Assembly (NCBI GenBank): GCA_025350815.1
Contig: JANXXE010000006.1
Coordinates: 60,662 to 124,661 of the forward strand
Source of the DNA: Myxococcales bacterium
GTDB taxonomy: Bacteria; Myxococcota_A; Polyangia; Fen-1088
Direction of reading: 5' to 3'
DNA length: 64,000 nt
Numbering within the stretch: the first letter of the stretch is position 1; each line of letters begins with the position of its first letter. This document shows positions 8,727 through 17,948 of this stretch, piece after piece. Made by a program: the position numbers and the translations under genes. The notes under the pieces are model-generated. The model worked only from the letters and a program-made list of their open reading frames with translations. It made no database searches and was not told the origin of the DNA.

Positions 8727-9800
8727 TTACCGGTCTGCCGTCGGCAACCATTCGATGCGCCAGTCGGCGTAGCCCCGAATGGTCTTGCCAGGCGCAGCCA
8801 CCAGGAGATGGGCTTCCTTCTTCAACCCCCGGGCGTGCAGGTTGTGCGCGTCGGTCGAGCAGGTCTGGTTCTCCATGCAAAAGAAGGGCTTGGTGGGCGG
8901 CGTGTAGACGACCAGATGGGTGAACTCCGGCGAGCCCCCGAGGGTCACCCGCAGTCCCATGTCGCGCAGCTCGAAGGCCGGAATCGTCTTCGGCGTCAGT
9001 CCCAGATACACATCATCGAGGTCCAGGGCGGGTAACGGCGTCGGCTTGCGCATGTCGAAACGCGTCCCGGCCACCTGGTCCACCTTGCCGGTGGGCATGA
9101 CCTCGACCGATTCCATGTGCTCGGGCACCGGCACCTGCAAAAGAACGTCCTCGCGCTTGCCGGGGACTCGGAAGAAGGGATGCAACGCAAAACCAAAGGG
9201 CAGGGTGGTGCTGTCCTTGTTCTGCACCGCGAAGGCGATGTGCAGCCCCTGCTTGCCGAGCACGAAAGTGACGGTCAGCCGGCTCTTGATGGGAAAGTTT
9301 GGAAACTCGGGCTGTGCCGGATCCCAGTCGATAAACAGCTCGGCCGACGCGCCGGCACCCGTGGCACCCGTCGCGCCCATCTGCCAAGGGCGGCGCCTGA
9401 CCAGGCCGTGGATGAAGTTCTTCCCACCGTTGGTCGGCAGCGCAAATGATCGGCCCTCGAAGCCAAAGACCGAGCCCCGAACGCGGTTCGGCGTCGGAAA
9501 CAAGATCATTGTGCCGGCCTGGCCTTGCGCCAGCTTGGCCAGGTTGTCGGGTTGAACCAGCAATTCCTGCCCGCCGACCTTGAACGAAAACAGATTGGCC
9601 CCAGCCGCGGCCGAAACGCGCGCTTCGAGCTGGCGTCGGGGATGGGCCGCGTCCTGCGCGCGCAGCACGACGATGTCCGAGGCCGCAGCGGCGTCCTTCA
9701 CGACGTCGACCGAAAATGGCCCGGCGGCGGCGGTGCCATCTGCCCCTGCACCGGCCCTGAGCGAAATGGCCATCAACGCCCCAAGAACCAGGTTGGTCAT
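8727..9800 (-). CDS. Periplasmic aldose 1-epimerase family protein (galactose mutarotase-like)
   Basis: The start is the ATG at 9800 (MTNLVLGALMAISLRAGAGA), which gives a signal peptide and 357 residues; the track start at 9878 adds an unlikely leader. The body is a galactose mutarotase-like beta-sandwich: NRVRGSVFGFEGRSF, then GGKNFIHGLV with a substrate His, GFALHPFF with the catalytic His, and FFCMENQT with the likely catalytic Glu. It probably interconverts sugar anomers or binds sugars in the periplasm. A promoter TTGGTC-N17-TACAGT lies directly upstream and leaves only 7 bp to the ATG. The gene converges with the PqqD/HlyD gene, with 21 bp between the stops. Confidence 0.85.
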   Translation of the reverse strand: MTNLVLGALMAISLRAGAGADGTAAAGPFSVDVVKDAAAASDIVVLRAQDAAHPRRQLEARVSAAAGANLFSFKVGGQELLVQPDNLAKLAQGQAGTMILFPTPNRVRGSVFGFEGRSFALPTNGGKNFIHGLVRRRPWQMGATGATGAGASAELFIDWDPAQPEFPNFPIKSRLTVTFVLGKQGLHIAFAVQNKDSTTLPFGFALHPFFRVPGKREDVLLQVPVPEHMESVEVMPTGKVDQVAGTRFDMRKPTPLPALDLDDVYLGLTPKTIPAFELRDMGLRVTLGGSPEFTHLVVYTPPTKPFFCMENQTCSTDAHNLHARGLKKEAHLLVAAPGKTIRGYADWRIEWLPTADR

Positions 9801-9807
9801 GCGCGGA

Positions 9808-9836
9808 ACTGTATCGCAGCCCCCGCGGTCGACCAA
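9808..9836 (-). promoter_or_regulatory. Promoter of the aldose-epimerase-like gene
   Basis: On the minus strand TTGGTC (9836-9831) is followed after 17 bp by TACAGT (9813-9808). The ATG at 9800 comes 7 bp later, and no ribosome-binding site fits in between, so the transcript would be leaderless or nearly so. Confidence 0.5.
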
Positions 9837-9886
9837 TCGCCCGAATCGCGGCTGGCGCGATTGCGTATATAGTTCCACCCCAGTTC

Positions 9887-12001
9887 ATGAAGTACAGCGA
9901 GCCCCTGTCATTCTCGGTGGTCCGGATCTTTCCTCGGCCTGGCGTCCTCGCCGCGTTGGCCCTGCTGGCCGCGTGCTCCCGCAACAAGGCCACAGACGTT
10001 GCGACCTGCGTCGGCACAGCGGATCTGCCGGGGGTATGCCCTGGCCGCGGCGTTTACGACCAGCCCGTCACGGTGGAACTCGGCGCGCTGAAGCCCGGGG
10101 TCACGCTGAAATACACGCTGGACGGTACGGATCCATCGGCCAAAACAGGAACCAGCTACACCGTCCCGTTTGCTGTGAAGGGCGCACCCGGACGCGGCGT
10201 CGTCGTGTTGAAGGCCATCCTTATCAGCGGCGGCAAAGTGACAGGGCAACAGGCCGTTCACAGCTACGTTTTTCCCGAGTTCGTCATCCAACAACCCGCG
10301 CAACCCGCGGGCCTGCCCGCGATGTGGGGCAACCCGGCCAGCACGCTGGGTCGCGTCCCGGTCACCACTGCCGACTACGAGATGGATCCCAAAGTCGTCA
10401 CCCCCGACAACAAGAAGAAGGTCATCGCCGCACTCAAGGCCCTGCCGACCGTTTCATTGACGACCACGCCCGACAATCTGTGGAGTCCCGAAACCGGCAT
10501 CTACATGAACGAACAGGAATCCGGCCCAACCTGGGAGCGCCCCGCCTCGATGGAATTCTTTCTTCCGTCGGGAAAGAAGGGCGTCCAGGGCAACTGCGGC
10601 ATCAAGATTCAGGGCGGCAGCAGCGTCACGGAATGGAAATCACCCAAGCTGTCCATCGAGGCCAAATTCAAGAGCGCCTACGGACTGCCCAGGCTGACCT
10701 ACCCACTATTCGATGATCGCGGCGCGGTTTCGACCTTCAATACGTTGATCTTCGATGCGCACCTGAATCTGACCTGGATTCATCCGACCAGCGAAGATCA
10801 GCGATCGCGCGCCGTCTACATCCGCGACGCATACGTGGCGGACCTTCAGCGCGCCACAGATCCCCGGGGCCTCGGCGTCCACTACCGTTTCGTTCACCTG
10901 TTTCTCAACGGCCTTTACTGGGGTGTTTACGACCTGCACGAACGCCCCGACCAGCATTTCGCCGCTGACTACCTGGGTGGCGCCAGCACGGACTACGATG
11001 TCCTCAAACACGACGCCACCGTGCCGACCAACATCGTCAACGGCAACACCGACAATTTTCTCGCCATGTTCGAGCTGGCTTGCCCGGGGGCTGCACAGTG
11101 CCAGCCTGCCTGCCCGAACAGCCCCGTCTGTTCACCGGTCTGCCGCGGCGGCGCACCCTGCACAATTTCGGGCTGCCCCGCCTTCAACGAATGCCTGGGC
11201 CTGCGCGACGATCAGAAATACCAGCGGATCCAGAAGTACCTCGATATCGACGCCTTCATCAATTACATGATCGTTAACCTTTACGCCGACAATCAGGACT
11301 GGGACTACAGCAACTGGTACCTGGCAGGCAACATGAAGGTGCCGAGCCCGTTGTTTCGTTACTTCAGCTGGGACGCCGAGTGGACGCTGGCCGGGACGGG
11401 CTCGATCTTCGATTCCAGCATCGTCACCAACAACGGCAACGTGGCCAGCCCCGATTCCAGCTTTCACCGGTTGGTCAACAGCCTGCCGGGACCAAAGCCT
11501 CGGGAATTGTTTTATGCGCTGCTAGAAAATCCGGACTTCAAAACGCGCGTCAGCAAACGGGCCGACGAATTGCTGGTCAACCAGGGCGGGGCGTTGACCC
11601 CGGACAAGGCGAAGGCGCTTTTCGATGCCCGTCTGGCCGAATTCCGCCCGGCGGTGCTGGCCGAATCGGCCCGCTGGGGCGACCGGGTGCCGCGAACTTT
11701 CCCGCCGGGCTCTACGGATCCCTACGGTCCGACCGACTTCGAGGCCGAGGTCGACCGCCTTGAAACGACGTTCTTTCCCGAACGCTCGCGCATCGTGCGT
11801 GCCCAGATCGCGGCCGGCAAGCCACTGCCGCCCCAGCCCCCGGACGCTGGGGTCAACGATGACGCGGCCGCGCCGGATGCCGCCAGCGACACCGCCGCGC
11901 CGGACAGCGGCGCAGCTGACGCGGGCGTGGACGGCGGCAAGTTGGACGCTGCCACGGACCTGCACGTTGACGCCGCTGCGGGCGATCGCCCACAAGGCTG
12001 A
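9887..12001 (+). CDS. CotH-kinase family lipoprotein
   Basis: A protein of 704 residues with lipobox LALLAAC near residue 30. A short domain with GVYDQPVTVEL and LKYTLDGTDPS matches the chitobiase/hexosaminidase C-terminal (CHB_HEX_C) fold that often precedes CotH domains. The CotH kinase core follows: CGIKIQGGSS, YWGVYDLHERPDQHF (family signature), DWDYSNWYLAGN and FRYFSWDAEWTL with the metal-binding Asp. A Cys-rich insert of about 45 residues between the motifs (QCQPACPNSPVC, GAPCTISGCPAF) is not part of the usual fold. The C-terminus is an Asp/Ala-rich low-complexity tail. CotH proteins phosphorylate secreted proteins; here it would act at the cell surface. TATAGT at 9868-9873 ends 13 bp before the ATG, with no Shine-Dalgarno sequence. 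Confidence 0.88.
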   Translation: MKYSEPLSFSVVRIFPRPGVLAALALLAACSRNKATDVATCVGTADLPGVCPGRGVYDQPVTVELGALKPGVTLKYTLDGTDPSAKTGTSYTVPFAVKGAPGRGVVVLKAILISGGKVTGQQAVHSYVFPEFVIQQPAQPAGLPAMWGNPASTLGRVPVTTADYEMDPKVVTPDNKKKVIAALKALPTVSLTTTPDNLWSPETGIYMNEQESGPTWERPASMEFFLPSGKKGVQGNCGIKIQGGSSVTEWKSPKLSIEAKFKSAYGLPRLTYPLFDDRGAVSTFNTLIFDAHLNLTWIHPTSEDQRSRAVYIRDAYVADLQRATDPRGLGVHYRFVHLFLNGLYWGVYDLHERPDQHFAADYLGGASTDYDVLKHDATVPTNIVNGNTDNFLAMFELACPGAAQCQPACPNSPVCSPVCRGGAPCTISGCPAFNECLGLRDDQKYQRIQKYLDIDAFINYMIVNLYADNQDWDYSNWYLAGNMKVPSPLFRYFSWDAEWTLAGTGSIFDSSIVTNNGNVASPDSSFHRLVNSLPGPKPRELFYALLENPDFKTRVSKRADELLVNQGGALTPDKAKALFDARLAEFRPAVLAESARWGDRVPRTFPPGSTDPYGPTDFEAEVDRLETTFFPERSRIVRAQIAAGKPLPPQPPDAGVNDDAAAPDAASDTAAPDSGAADAGVDGGKLDAATDLHVDAAAGDRPQG

Positions 12002-12013
12002 GTCTCGCCGCGC

Positions 12014-12232
12014 CTACAGCGCTTTGACGGCGCGAACCTTCAAAGTGGGCCCGGTCATGGCAAAAGACAGTGCCGCGCGGTCCACCGCTCCGTCGATCTC
12101 GACCCGGGCGCCGTTCCGGGTCAGCAATGGATCACCGCCGTCCAGCTCGTAGGTCGCGCCGTCGTCGGCCAGCAATTGAAAATGGCCGCCTTCCAGATCG
12201 CTGTGCCGGATCGTGCCGCGAAATTTCGCCAT
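12014..12232 (-). CDS. Small conserved-looking protein with OB-like fold
   Basis: The track ORF starts at 12400 inside the transglycosylase gene; the credible start is the ATG at 12232 (MAKFRGTIRHSD), giving 72 residues. The sequence alternates short beta-like stretches (GGHFQLLADDGATYELDG, ARVEIDGAVD, TLKVRAVKAL), compatible with a small OB-fold or DUF5818-type domain. No function is known. A promoter CTGACG-N17-TATCAT precedes it with 9 bp to the ATG. Its 3' end converges with the CotH gene, 12 bp apart. Confidence 0.6.
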   Translation of the reverse strand: MAKFRGTIRHSDLEGGHFQLLADDGATYELDGGDPLLTRNGARVEIDGAVDRAALSFAMTGPTLKVRAVKAL

Positions 12233-12241
12233 GGTCCGCGA

Positions 12242-12270
12242 ATGATACGCCGGCCAACGGCGCGCGTCAG
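12242..12270 (-). promoter_or_regulatory. Putative promoter of the 72-residue protein gene
   Basis: Minus strand CTGACG (12270-12265), 17-bp spacer, TATCAT (12247-12242), then 9 bp to the ATG. The -35 element overlaps the stop codon of the transglycosylase gene upstream. Confidence 0.4.
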
Positions 12271-14369
12271 TTCTCTTGCCGCAGGTACCGCGGATCGACA
12301 ACCAGTGGCAGCTCGTAGGGGATGGCCGTGTACAGGTAACGATAGTGCGCGTAGATGCCGACCACGCGCTTGACGTATTCGCGGGTCTGCTCGAACGCAA
12401 TCAATTCGACGAATTCGTCCATCGGGTGCTGCCCGTGCCGGTCACACCAGCGCATCATCGCGCCTGCGCCCGCATTGTAGGAACCCGCCGCCAGGGGCAC
12501 TTGCTCGCGGAACTTCTTGTACAAGGATCCAATGTACGTGGCGCCCAGCCGCACGTTCACCTCGGGTTCATACAACTGGTCCCCGAAGAATTCCTGTCCC
12601 GAGTCCGCCGCAATCTGCCGGGCGGTCGTCGGAATCATCTGCAACAGGCCGCGCGCATCCGCGTATGAAACCTCGCCGGGGGAATAGCCAGATTCCTTGC
12701 GCATGATCGCGTACAGGAACAGATCGGGGTTGCCGGCTGGCGGCCCGTACGCGTCGACCAGCTCGTGGTAGGCGCGCGGATACGCCGCTTCCCAGACAAT
12801 CCGGGCGGCACCCTGGGGCGCGGCAGCCAGTGCCGGGGCCCCGCGCACCTCGGCCAGCTGATAGGCGCGATGAAAGCCGTTCATGCGCGGGTAGCGATCG
12901 AAAAGCAGGGCCAACGTCTGGTCGGCGCCATGGCGCTTGAACAGTCCCGACTCTTGGCGGCCAAGCTCTGCCCCCGCCTCGTCGGTCAGACCGGCCGCGG
13001 CCAGTTCGTCGGCGCGCGCCACCGCCGGATCCCGCACAAGGGCCGCCTTGATGAAGTCAGGCGCCCCGTCGCGCGCGACCAGTGAAATGCCTGGATCCGC
13101 TCCGGCCGCCTGCAGACGCGCACGGGCCAGCAACCCATAGTGGGAAAGCGGCCAGCGCTGGGCACAGGCCCGCAACAAGGTCAGCGCCTCGTCCGTCCGT
13201 CCGGCCTTGGCGGCGATGCGCGCCCGCCAGTACAAGACGCGTTTTGCAGCGTCGCTGTCACCTGAACCGCCGCCGACCAGCCGCGCGTACCGCGCCAGCG
13301 CCTCGGCCGCGTCCGTGGTTTCGTTTAGAAGAAAGTGGGCAAAGGCCAGATACCAGGCGGCATCGTCCACGAACGGGCTACGGGGAAAGCGCGCCAGGGT
13401 CGCGCGCAAACCTGGCAGTGATTCCCGGTAGCGACCCCGATTGAAGTCCAGCCACCCCGACAGAAACTGCGCCTCGGCGGCCCATTTCGAGCGCGGGAAC
13501 TGTTCGACCACCTGGTGGTAGCCGGCGATGGCGGCGTCATCCTGGTCAGCGCGCGACAGCGCCCGGGCGCCGTGAAAGGCCGCCCACGCCGCGGATTCGC
13601 CTTTGAGGCGCGACACCGCCCCCAGCAGCAGCCGGGCAGCGAGGGGATAGTCCCGCCGCATGCGGTACTTCACCCGGCCCAGCTCAAAGTCGCGCTCCGC
13701 AGCGAGATCCGCGGGCAAATCGGCGGCGGCCAACTTGTCGAGCTCGTCGTGGGCTTCTTGATACTGCCGGCCTTCGGCCAAAATCGCCGCGCGCTTCAAA
13801 CGGTCCTTGGGTGAGTCCGCCGTGGCTGCATCAGTCGGACCGGAAACCGACGCCTGGCCAAGTGCCCGGGCACGGCGGGCGGCTTCATCCGCCAATGGGT
13901 GCGCCGGCAATTCCATGTGGATGGCCCAGAACAGCCGATGGGCTTCGGCGCCGTCCGCCAGCTCAGCCAGATGAAATCGGGCCACGCCGACGTCCACATC
14001 ATCGGGCACGGCCTTCTTCTTCAGCAACGCGCGATAGGCCGCACCGGCCGCGCGCCTATCCCCGGCCGCCCACTGACAGTCCGCCGCCCGCCACCCGGCC
14101 ACGGACGCAAACCGCGAGCCCTTGAGCTGCGCCAGCGCCGCAAAAGCCGCGCGCGCCTGGGCCAAAGCGCCCGTATAGAAGAAACTTTCGCCCGAAAAAT
14201 ACAGCACGATGTCGCGGTTCAGGGGCAGGCGCGCGCCCAGGCCATCGAGGACGCGGGCCGCCTGGGCATAGTCACCGGCCCGGAAGGCACGCTGGCCGGC
14301 GGCCAGTTGCGCCACCGCGAAGGAGGGCGTGGACGCCACCGCGGCGACCAGGAAAAGGGCGGCCAACAT
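12267..14369 (-). CDS. slt: Soluble lytic murein transglycosylase (Slt70-like)
   Basis: A protein of 700 residues with a signal peptide (MLAALFLVAAVASTPSFAVA), so it is periplasmic. The first 500 residues are TPR-like helical repeats (AGDYAQAARVLDGL, FNRGRYRESLPGL) forming the Slt70-type superhelix. The C-terminal SLT catalytic domain carries YAIMRKESGYSP with the catalytic Glu near residue 558, then ARGLLQMIP, NVRLGATYIG and AAGSYNAGAG, all classic family 1 motifs. It cleaves peptidoglycan glycan strands with formation of anhydromuramic ends during wall turnover. A TAAGAT hexamer lies 9 bp before the ATG. Confidence 0.93.
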   Translation of the reverse strand: MLAALFLVAAVASTPSFAVAQLAAGQRAFRAGDYAQAARVLDGLGARLPLNRDIVLYFSGESFFYTGALAQARAAFAALAQLKGSRFASVAGWRAADCQWAAGDRRAAGAAYRALLKKKAVPDDVDVGVARFHLAELADGAEAHRLFWAIHMELPAHPLADEAARRARALGQASVSGPTDAATADSPKDRLKRAAILAEGRQYQEAHDELDKLAAADLPADLAAERDFELGRVKYRMRRDYPLAARLLLGAVSRLKGESAAWAAFHGARALSRADQDDAAIAGYHQVVEQFPRSKWAAEAQFLSGWLDFNRGRYRESLPGLRATLARFPRSPFVDDAAWYLAFAHFLLNETTDAAEALARYARLVGGGSGDSDAAKRVLYWRARIAAKAGRTDEALTLLRACAQRWPLSHYGLLARARLQAAGADPGISLVARDGAPDFIKAALVRDPAVARADELAAAGLTDEAGAELGRQESGLFKRHGADQTLALLFDRYPRMNGFHRAYQLAEVRGAPALAAAPQGAARIVWEAAYPRAYHELVDAYGPPAGNPDLFLYAIMRKESGYSPGEVSYADARGLLQMIPTTARQIAADSGQEFFGDQLYEPEVNVRLGATYIGSLYKKFREQVPLAAGSYNAGAGAMMRWCDRHGQHPMDEFVELIAFEQTREYVKRVVGIYAHYRYLYTAIPYELPLVVDPRYLRQEN

Positions 14370-14503
14370 CGAGGGCGGATCTTACGCCCGAAACCTTCGC
14401 CGGGCGGCGCCGATGTCTTTGCCGCCGCGATTGACCGCGATTGCCTTTCGATGCGATACGCATGCGAGGGCGACACGCGGTACAGGCCAAGGAGGACATC
14501 GTC

Positions 14504-14968
14504 ATGGGCAGCGTCAACAAAGTCATCTTGATTGGGAACCTGGGGGCCGATCCCGAGTTGAAGTACACGCCAAGCAACCGACCGGTGTGCAACCTCAGCA
14601 TTGCCACCAACGAAGTTTTCAAGGACAAGAGCGGCGCACGGCAAGAGCGCACCGAATGGCACCGCGTGACGGTGTGGAGCGAGCAGGCCGAGAACTGCGC
14701 GAAGTACCTGGCCAAGGGCCGCATGGCTTATATCGAGGGCCGGTTGCAGACGCGGTCGTGGGACGACAAGGAAGGCAAGAAACGCTACAGCACAGAGATT
14801 GTCGCTGACCGCGTGGTCTTCCTGGGCGGTGGCGGCCCGGGCGAAGGCGGGGCCCGACGCCCCGGCGGCGCCGGCGGCAAGACCTGGGGCGAGGAATCCG
14901 GCCCAGCACCCACCGAGCCCACCGAAGCGGGCGGCCCGCCCCCCGGCGACGACGATATTCCGTTCTAG
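14504..14968 (+). CDS. ssb: Single-stranded DNA-binding protein
   Basis: The start is the ATG at 14504, preceded by AAGGAGGACATC, a strong ribosome site; the track start at 14441 lacks one. The 154-residue product opens with the OB-fold sequence [20 protein letters not shown], then [12 protein letters not shown] and [12 protein letters not shown] flexible Gly/Pro-rich tail ends in the acidic tip DDDIPF that recruits replication and repair partners. It coats single-stranded DNA as a tetramer. A TTGACC with a weak GATACG 18 bp downstream lies before the gene and may be its promoter. Confidence 0.97.
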   Translation: MGSVNKVILIGNLGADPELKYTPSNRPVCNLSIATNEVFKDKSGARQERTEWHRVTVWSEQAENCAKYLAKGRMAYIEGRLQTRSWDDKEGKKRYSTEIVADRVVFLGGGGPGEGGARRPGGAGGKTWGEESGPAPTEPTEAGGPPPGDDDIPF

Positions 14969-15059
14969 CCGGCGGGCCGCTGGCGTTCTGGCCGCTTCGG
15001 AACCACCAAAATCACGCGCTTTACCTGCGACGCGGCGTTTGCCCTTGCCGAAACCGGGG

Positions 15060-15087
15060 CCAGTGGGGTCCAATCCCCTACCACTGG
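15060..15087 (+). promoter_or_regulatory. Inverted repeat touching the ribosome site of the next lipoprotein gene
   Basis: CCAGTGG (15060-15066) and CCACTGG (15081-15087) can pair around a 14-base loop that itself contains GG and CCCC runs. The right arm ends at the first G of the GGGAGG ribosome site for the ATG at 15096. In RNA this hairpin could terminate ssb transcription or limit translation of the lipoprotein. There is no following T-run, so a classic terminator is unlikely. Confidence 0.35.
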
Positions 15088-15095
15088 GAGGATCC

Positions 15096-16943
15096 ATGTT
15101 CTCAAGACCCTGGTTTTGCTCGTTCGGGATCGCGCTGTGTTCGGTCTCGCTTGGCTTCGGCTGCAATGGATCCTCGCAGCCAGGGGTGGCCGGCGGCACT
15201 GACGGGGGCACTGATCGACCGTCGGGCGTGGGCGCCTTTGACGCAACCCAAGGCGTCAAGCCTGACACCAGCAGCGTGCTGGGGACGATGGACGCCAAGC
15301 CTCCCGTTGAAGCCGGCCCCGACCGTCCCCCACCCGAGATCAGCGCCCAGGCCAAGCGCATCGTTCCGGGGCGCGCGCGCCTGCTGGGCGGTGGCCTTTC
15401 GAGCTGCAGCAACCAGGTTCCCGCGTCGGGCAACGGCGATCGCTGGTGCGTCTACAGCCAACCCGGCGATTCACTGGGCGCAACCGAGTTGTGGGTCATC
15501 AACCTGACCAAGGCCGTCGCGGGAACGGTCAAATGCGACAACACGGATCCCAACTGCCGGAGGCTCAGCACGACCTTGTGGACGGGTCAGCCCGGCGGCG
15601 GGCCCGCCTATCCGCTGTCCGATCGCTTCGACGGTGACACCCTGATCTTTCACGCGGACGCCCTGTCCGCACAGACCGACCTGTACCGGGGTCCCGTCTA
15701 CGCGTGGCGCCCCGGGTGGCAGAAGCCGCGCAAGATCACAGGCCAGAACGGAATCTTGTGCACGGGCCATGGCCGGGCCGAGGTGGCCTGGTGCATCGAC
15801 AACATCAGCCCCGACACCGTGATGCCGACGCAGTTCGATATCACGGCGGGGCCGCTCTCCGATTCGGACATGACCGTGTTACCGAAGATTGCGCGGATCA
15901 CGCCCACTCGCAGCAACGACGCCAGGCAGTGGCGGGCGACCTTCAACCGCAGTGGCGACTACTTCGCCTACTCGACCGGCGGCGCGGTTATCGCCGAAAA
16001 GGAAGCTCTTTACGTTCTCAAGACGGCCGACGCAGGCAAGCCCGATATGTATACCAAGATTGGCGACGACATTTCGCGCTGGCTCATATCGAACAACTCG
16101 CAGCGCATCTATTACTACAAGAAGTACAACTACGACGTCGACGGCAGCCCCGCCGGAAATTTGACGGTCGCGGACTTGCCGCTGGGCAACAACGAGCGGA
16201 CCCTTGTGGGCAAGGTGGGCGCGTTCTTGCTTCTGAACGACGGGACGGACGCCGACCTCGGGCTCGGCATATTCCAGAATGTCGTGGTCGGGAAGGGCGA
16301 TTTGAAGTTCATGAAGGACATAACCAAGCCCGACCAGTTGGTCACGGTTGCTACCAACATCGCCGGTGCGACCCTGTCGCGGGACCTGCGCTTCACCATG
16401 TTCGCCAAGGACTTCGACGACACCACGGGAACGTCGGACGCGTTCATCGCGAAGAATGACGGCTCGGGACAGTGCACGCTGACGACCGCGTTGACCACGG
16501 ATTCCAGCTTCGGGGCGCCCTTCAACCCGGGCTCGGGCCTCGCGTTCTGGGCCGACAAGGTCGACTCCGATCTGGGTCTGGGCGAAGGGTGGCTGGCCAG
16601 CCCGGACAACTGCGGCGGCAAGAAGAAGTTCGCGACCAATGTGGATTTCTGGTTCACGGTCGGCGATCAGGGCCTCATCTACACGGACGAGGGAGACGGC
16701 GACGTCGCCAACCTCAAGTACGCGACCACGCCCGGCGGCAAGGAATGGGTCACCAGCAACATCGTCCGGGTTCAGGATCAGATTGGCCGCATATTCGCCC
16801 TGACCCTGCCCAACTACGACACGGCCGTGTTCACCATCGGAAACGGTGGGTCTGATCGAGTCGGAATCTACGCGTACAGTGCATTCGCCCTGGGCACGCC
16901 TGCGGACGCTGGGGCTCGCGATACGGCCGGCACCGATCGTTAA
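15096..16943 (+). CDS. Large secreted lipoprotein, beta-propeller-like
   Basis: The start is the ATG at 15096 with GGGAGG just upstream; the 99 residues before it in the track ORF are out-of-frame ssb sequence. The product has 615 residues, a signal peptide MFSRPWFCSFGIALCSVSLG and lipobox LGFGC. Repeated blocks of about 60 residues with motifs such as GDYFAYSTGGAVI, LKFMKDITK, SRDLRFTMFAKDFDD and FWADKVDSDLG look like TolB/WD40-type propeller blades. I see no enzymatic motif. Possible roles are surface binding or scaffolding. Confidence 0.75.
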   Translation: MFSRPWFCSFGIALCSVSLGFGCNGSSQPGVAGGTDGGTDRPSGVGAFDATQGVKPDTSSVLGTMDAKPPVEAGPDRPPPEISAQAKRIVPGRARLLGGGLSSCSNQVPASGNGDRWCVYSQPGDSLGATELWVINLTKAVAGTVKCDNTDPNCRRLSTTLWTGQPGGGPAYPLSDRFDGDTLIFHADALSAQTDLYRGPVYAWRPGWQKPRKITGQNGILCTGHGRAEVAWCIDNISPDTVMPTQFDITAGPLSDSDMTVLPKIARITPTRSNDARQWRATFNRSGDYFAYSTGGAVIAEKEALYVLKTADAGKPDMYTKIGDDISRWLISNNSQRIYYYKKYNYDVDGSPAGNLTVADLPLGNNERTLVGKVGAFLLLNDGTDADLGLGIFQNVVVGKGDLKFMKDITKPDQLVTVATNIAGATLSRDLRFTMFAKDFDDTTGTSDAFIAKNDGSGQCTLTTALTTDSSFGAPFNPGSGLAFWADKVDSDLGLGEGWLASPDNCGGKKKFATNVDFWFTVGDQGLIYTDEGDGDVANLKYATTPGGKEWVTSNIVRVQDQIGRIFALTLPNYDTAVFTIGNGGSDRVGIYAYSAFALGTPADAGARDTAGTDR

Positions 16944-16972
16944 GTCAGGGCGACAACGCTCGGTCGCGTTCT

Positions 16973-17001
16973 TTGCCTGATACCGGGCGCTTGGGTATGA
17001 T
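16973..17001 (+). promoter_or_regulatory. Promoter of the deacetylase gene
   Basis: TTGCCT (16973-16978), exactly 17 bp, TATGAT (16996-17001). The GTG start codon follows 11 bp later without a ribosome site, implying a very short or absent leader. It likely drives the deacetylase, astA and the sigma-54 regulator together. Confidence 0.6.
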
Positions 17002-17012
17002 CGGGCAACTCC

Positions 17013-17933
17013 GTGTTGCGCGCGTCTGTATCCTTCGTGGTGGCGGTTGTTCCGCTGTGTCTGCCGGTGGCAAGCGGCGGCAGCGATGACGCCAGCTTTC
17101 GATGGCGTTTGCCACGACCAGACGACGATGCGCCGCTGACGGCCACCGCACCGCATATCCCGCCTGCGGCGCGACCCTTCCACACCCCGGTCGAGCCGGG
17201 CCCCCCGCTGCGCGAGATCGTGTTTTCCTTCGACGATGGACCAGACCTGCAGGGGACGCCGGCCGTGATGGCGGAACTGGACCGCCGGGGCCTCAAGGGG
17301 ATCTTCTTCGTCAACGGACGGCACATGGTGGGCAACCGCCCCGATGACCTGGCCCGCCGCGAACTGGTTCGCACCCTGGCCAGCCACGGCCACCTTGTCG
17401 CCAACCATGGCTTTTCACACAAGAACCTGTGCCGCATGCCCGAGGCCCTGATTCCCGAGGTCGACGGCAATGCCGAAATTATCGCGCATGCGACAGGCAT
17501 AAGGCCCGAGCTGTTCCGGTCACCCTACGGCGCCCGCTGCCCCGGCCTTAGCCGCGCCCTGGCCGAACGCGAGCTGATTTCCGTCGGCTGGGATCTGGAC
17601 CCGCAGGACTGGCGCAACGGACGGCGGGACAACATCGTTGACTACGTGGCGACCCACCTGCGCCGCCTGAACAAGCGCGCCATCTTGCTGTTGCACGACA
17701 CTCATCCCGCGGCGGTTCGCGCCCTGCCGCGCATACTGGACTGGATCGACGCCGAAAATCAGCGCGTCGCGGGCGTGGGCGGCATCCCCATCCGCGTGCG
17801 TGACTATGGCTTTTTCTTTCCCGGCCGCGAACTGCCGCCCACGGGCCTGGGGCCGATCGTGTCTGACCTGACCGCGTCGCTGACGATGCTGCCCGGGATT
17901 GCCCTGGCGCAGGATCGCCTGGGTCTGCGCTAG
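17013..17933 (+). CDS. Secreted polysaccharide deacetylase (NodB family)
   Basis: Begins with GTG at 17013 and encodes 306 residues with a signal peptide (RASVSFVVAVVPLCLPVASG). NodB motifs are complete: SFDDGPD (motif 1, general base and metal Asp), NHGFSHKNL (motif 2, metal His pair), FRSPYGAR (motif 3), VGWDLDPQDW (motif 4) and ILLLHDTHP (motif 5). It would remove N- or O-acetyl groups from an extracellular or wall polysaccharide such as peptidoglycan, chitin-like or exopolysaccharide; the substrate is not determinable. The next gene starts 15 bp downstream. Confidence 0.9.
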   Translation: MLRASVSFVVAVVPLCLPVASGGSDDASFRWRLPRPDDDAPLTATAPHIPPAARPFHTPVEPGPPLREIVFSFDDGPDLQGTPAVMAELDRRGLKGIFFVNGRHMVGNRPDDLARRELVRTLASHGHLVANHGFSHKNLCRMPEALIPEVDGNAEIIAHATGIRPELFRSPYGARCPGLSRALAERELISVGWDLDPQDWRNGRRDNIVDYVATHLRRLNKRAILLLHDTHPAAVRALPRILDWIDAENQRVAGVGGIPIRVRDYGFFFPGRELPPTGLGPIVSDLTASLTMLPGIALAQDRLGLR

Positions 17934-17948
17934 CGACAAAACCCCGTC

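Noticed and set aside
15879-17408. 509-residue minus-strand ORF over the lipoprotein and deacetylase
   Set aside because: Antisense shadow of two genes with signal peptides and NodB motifs.
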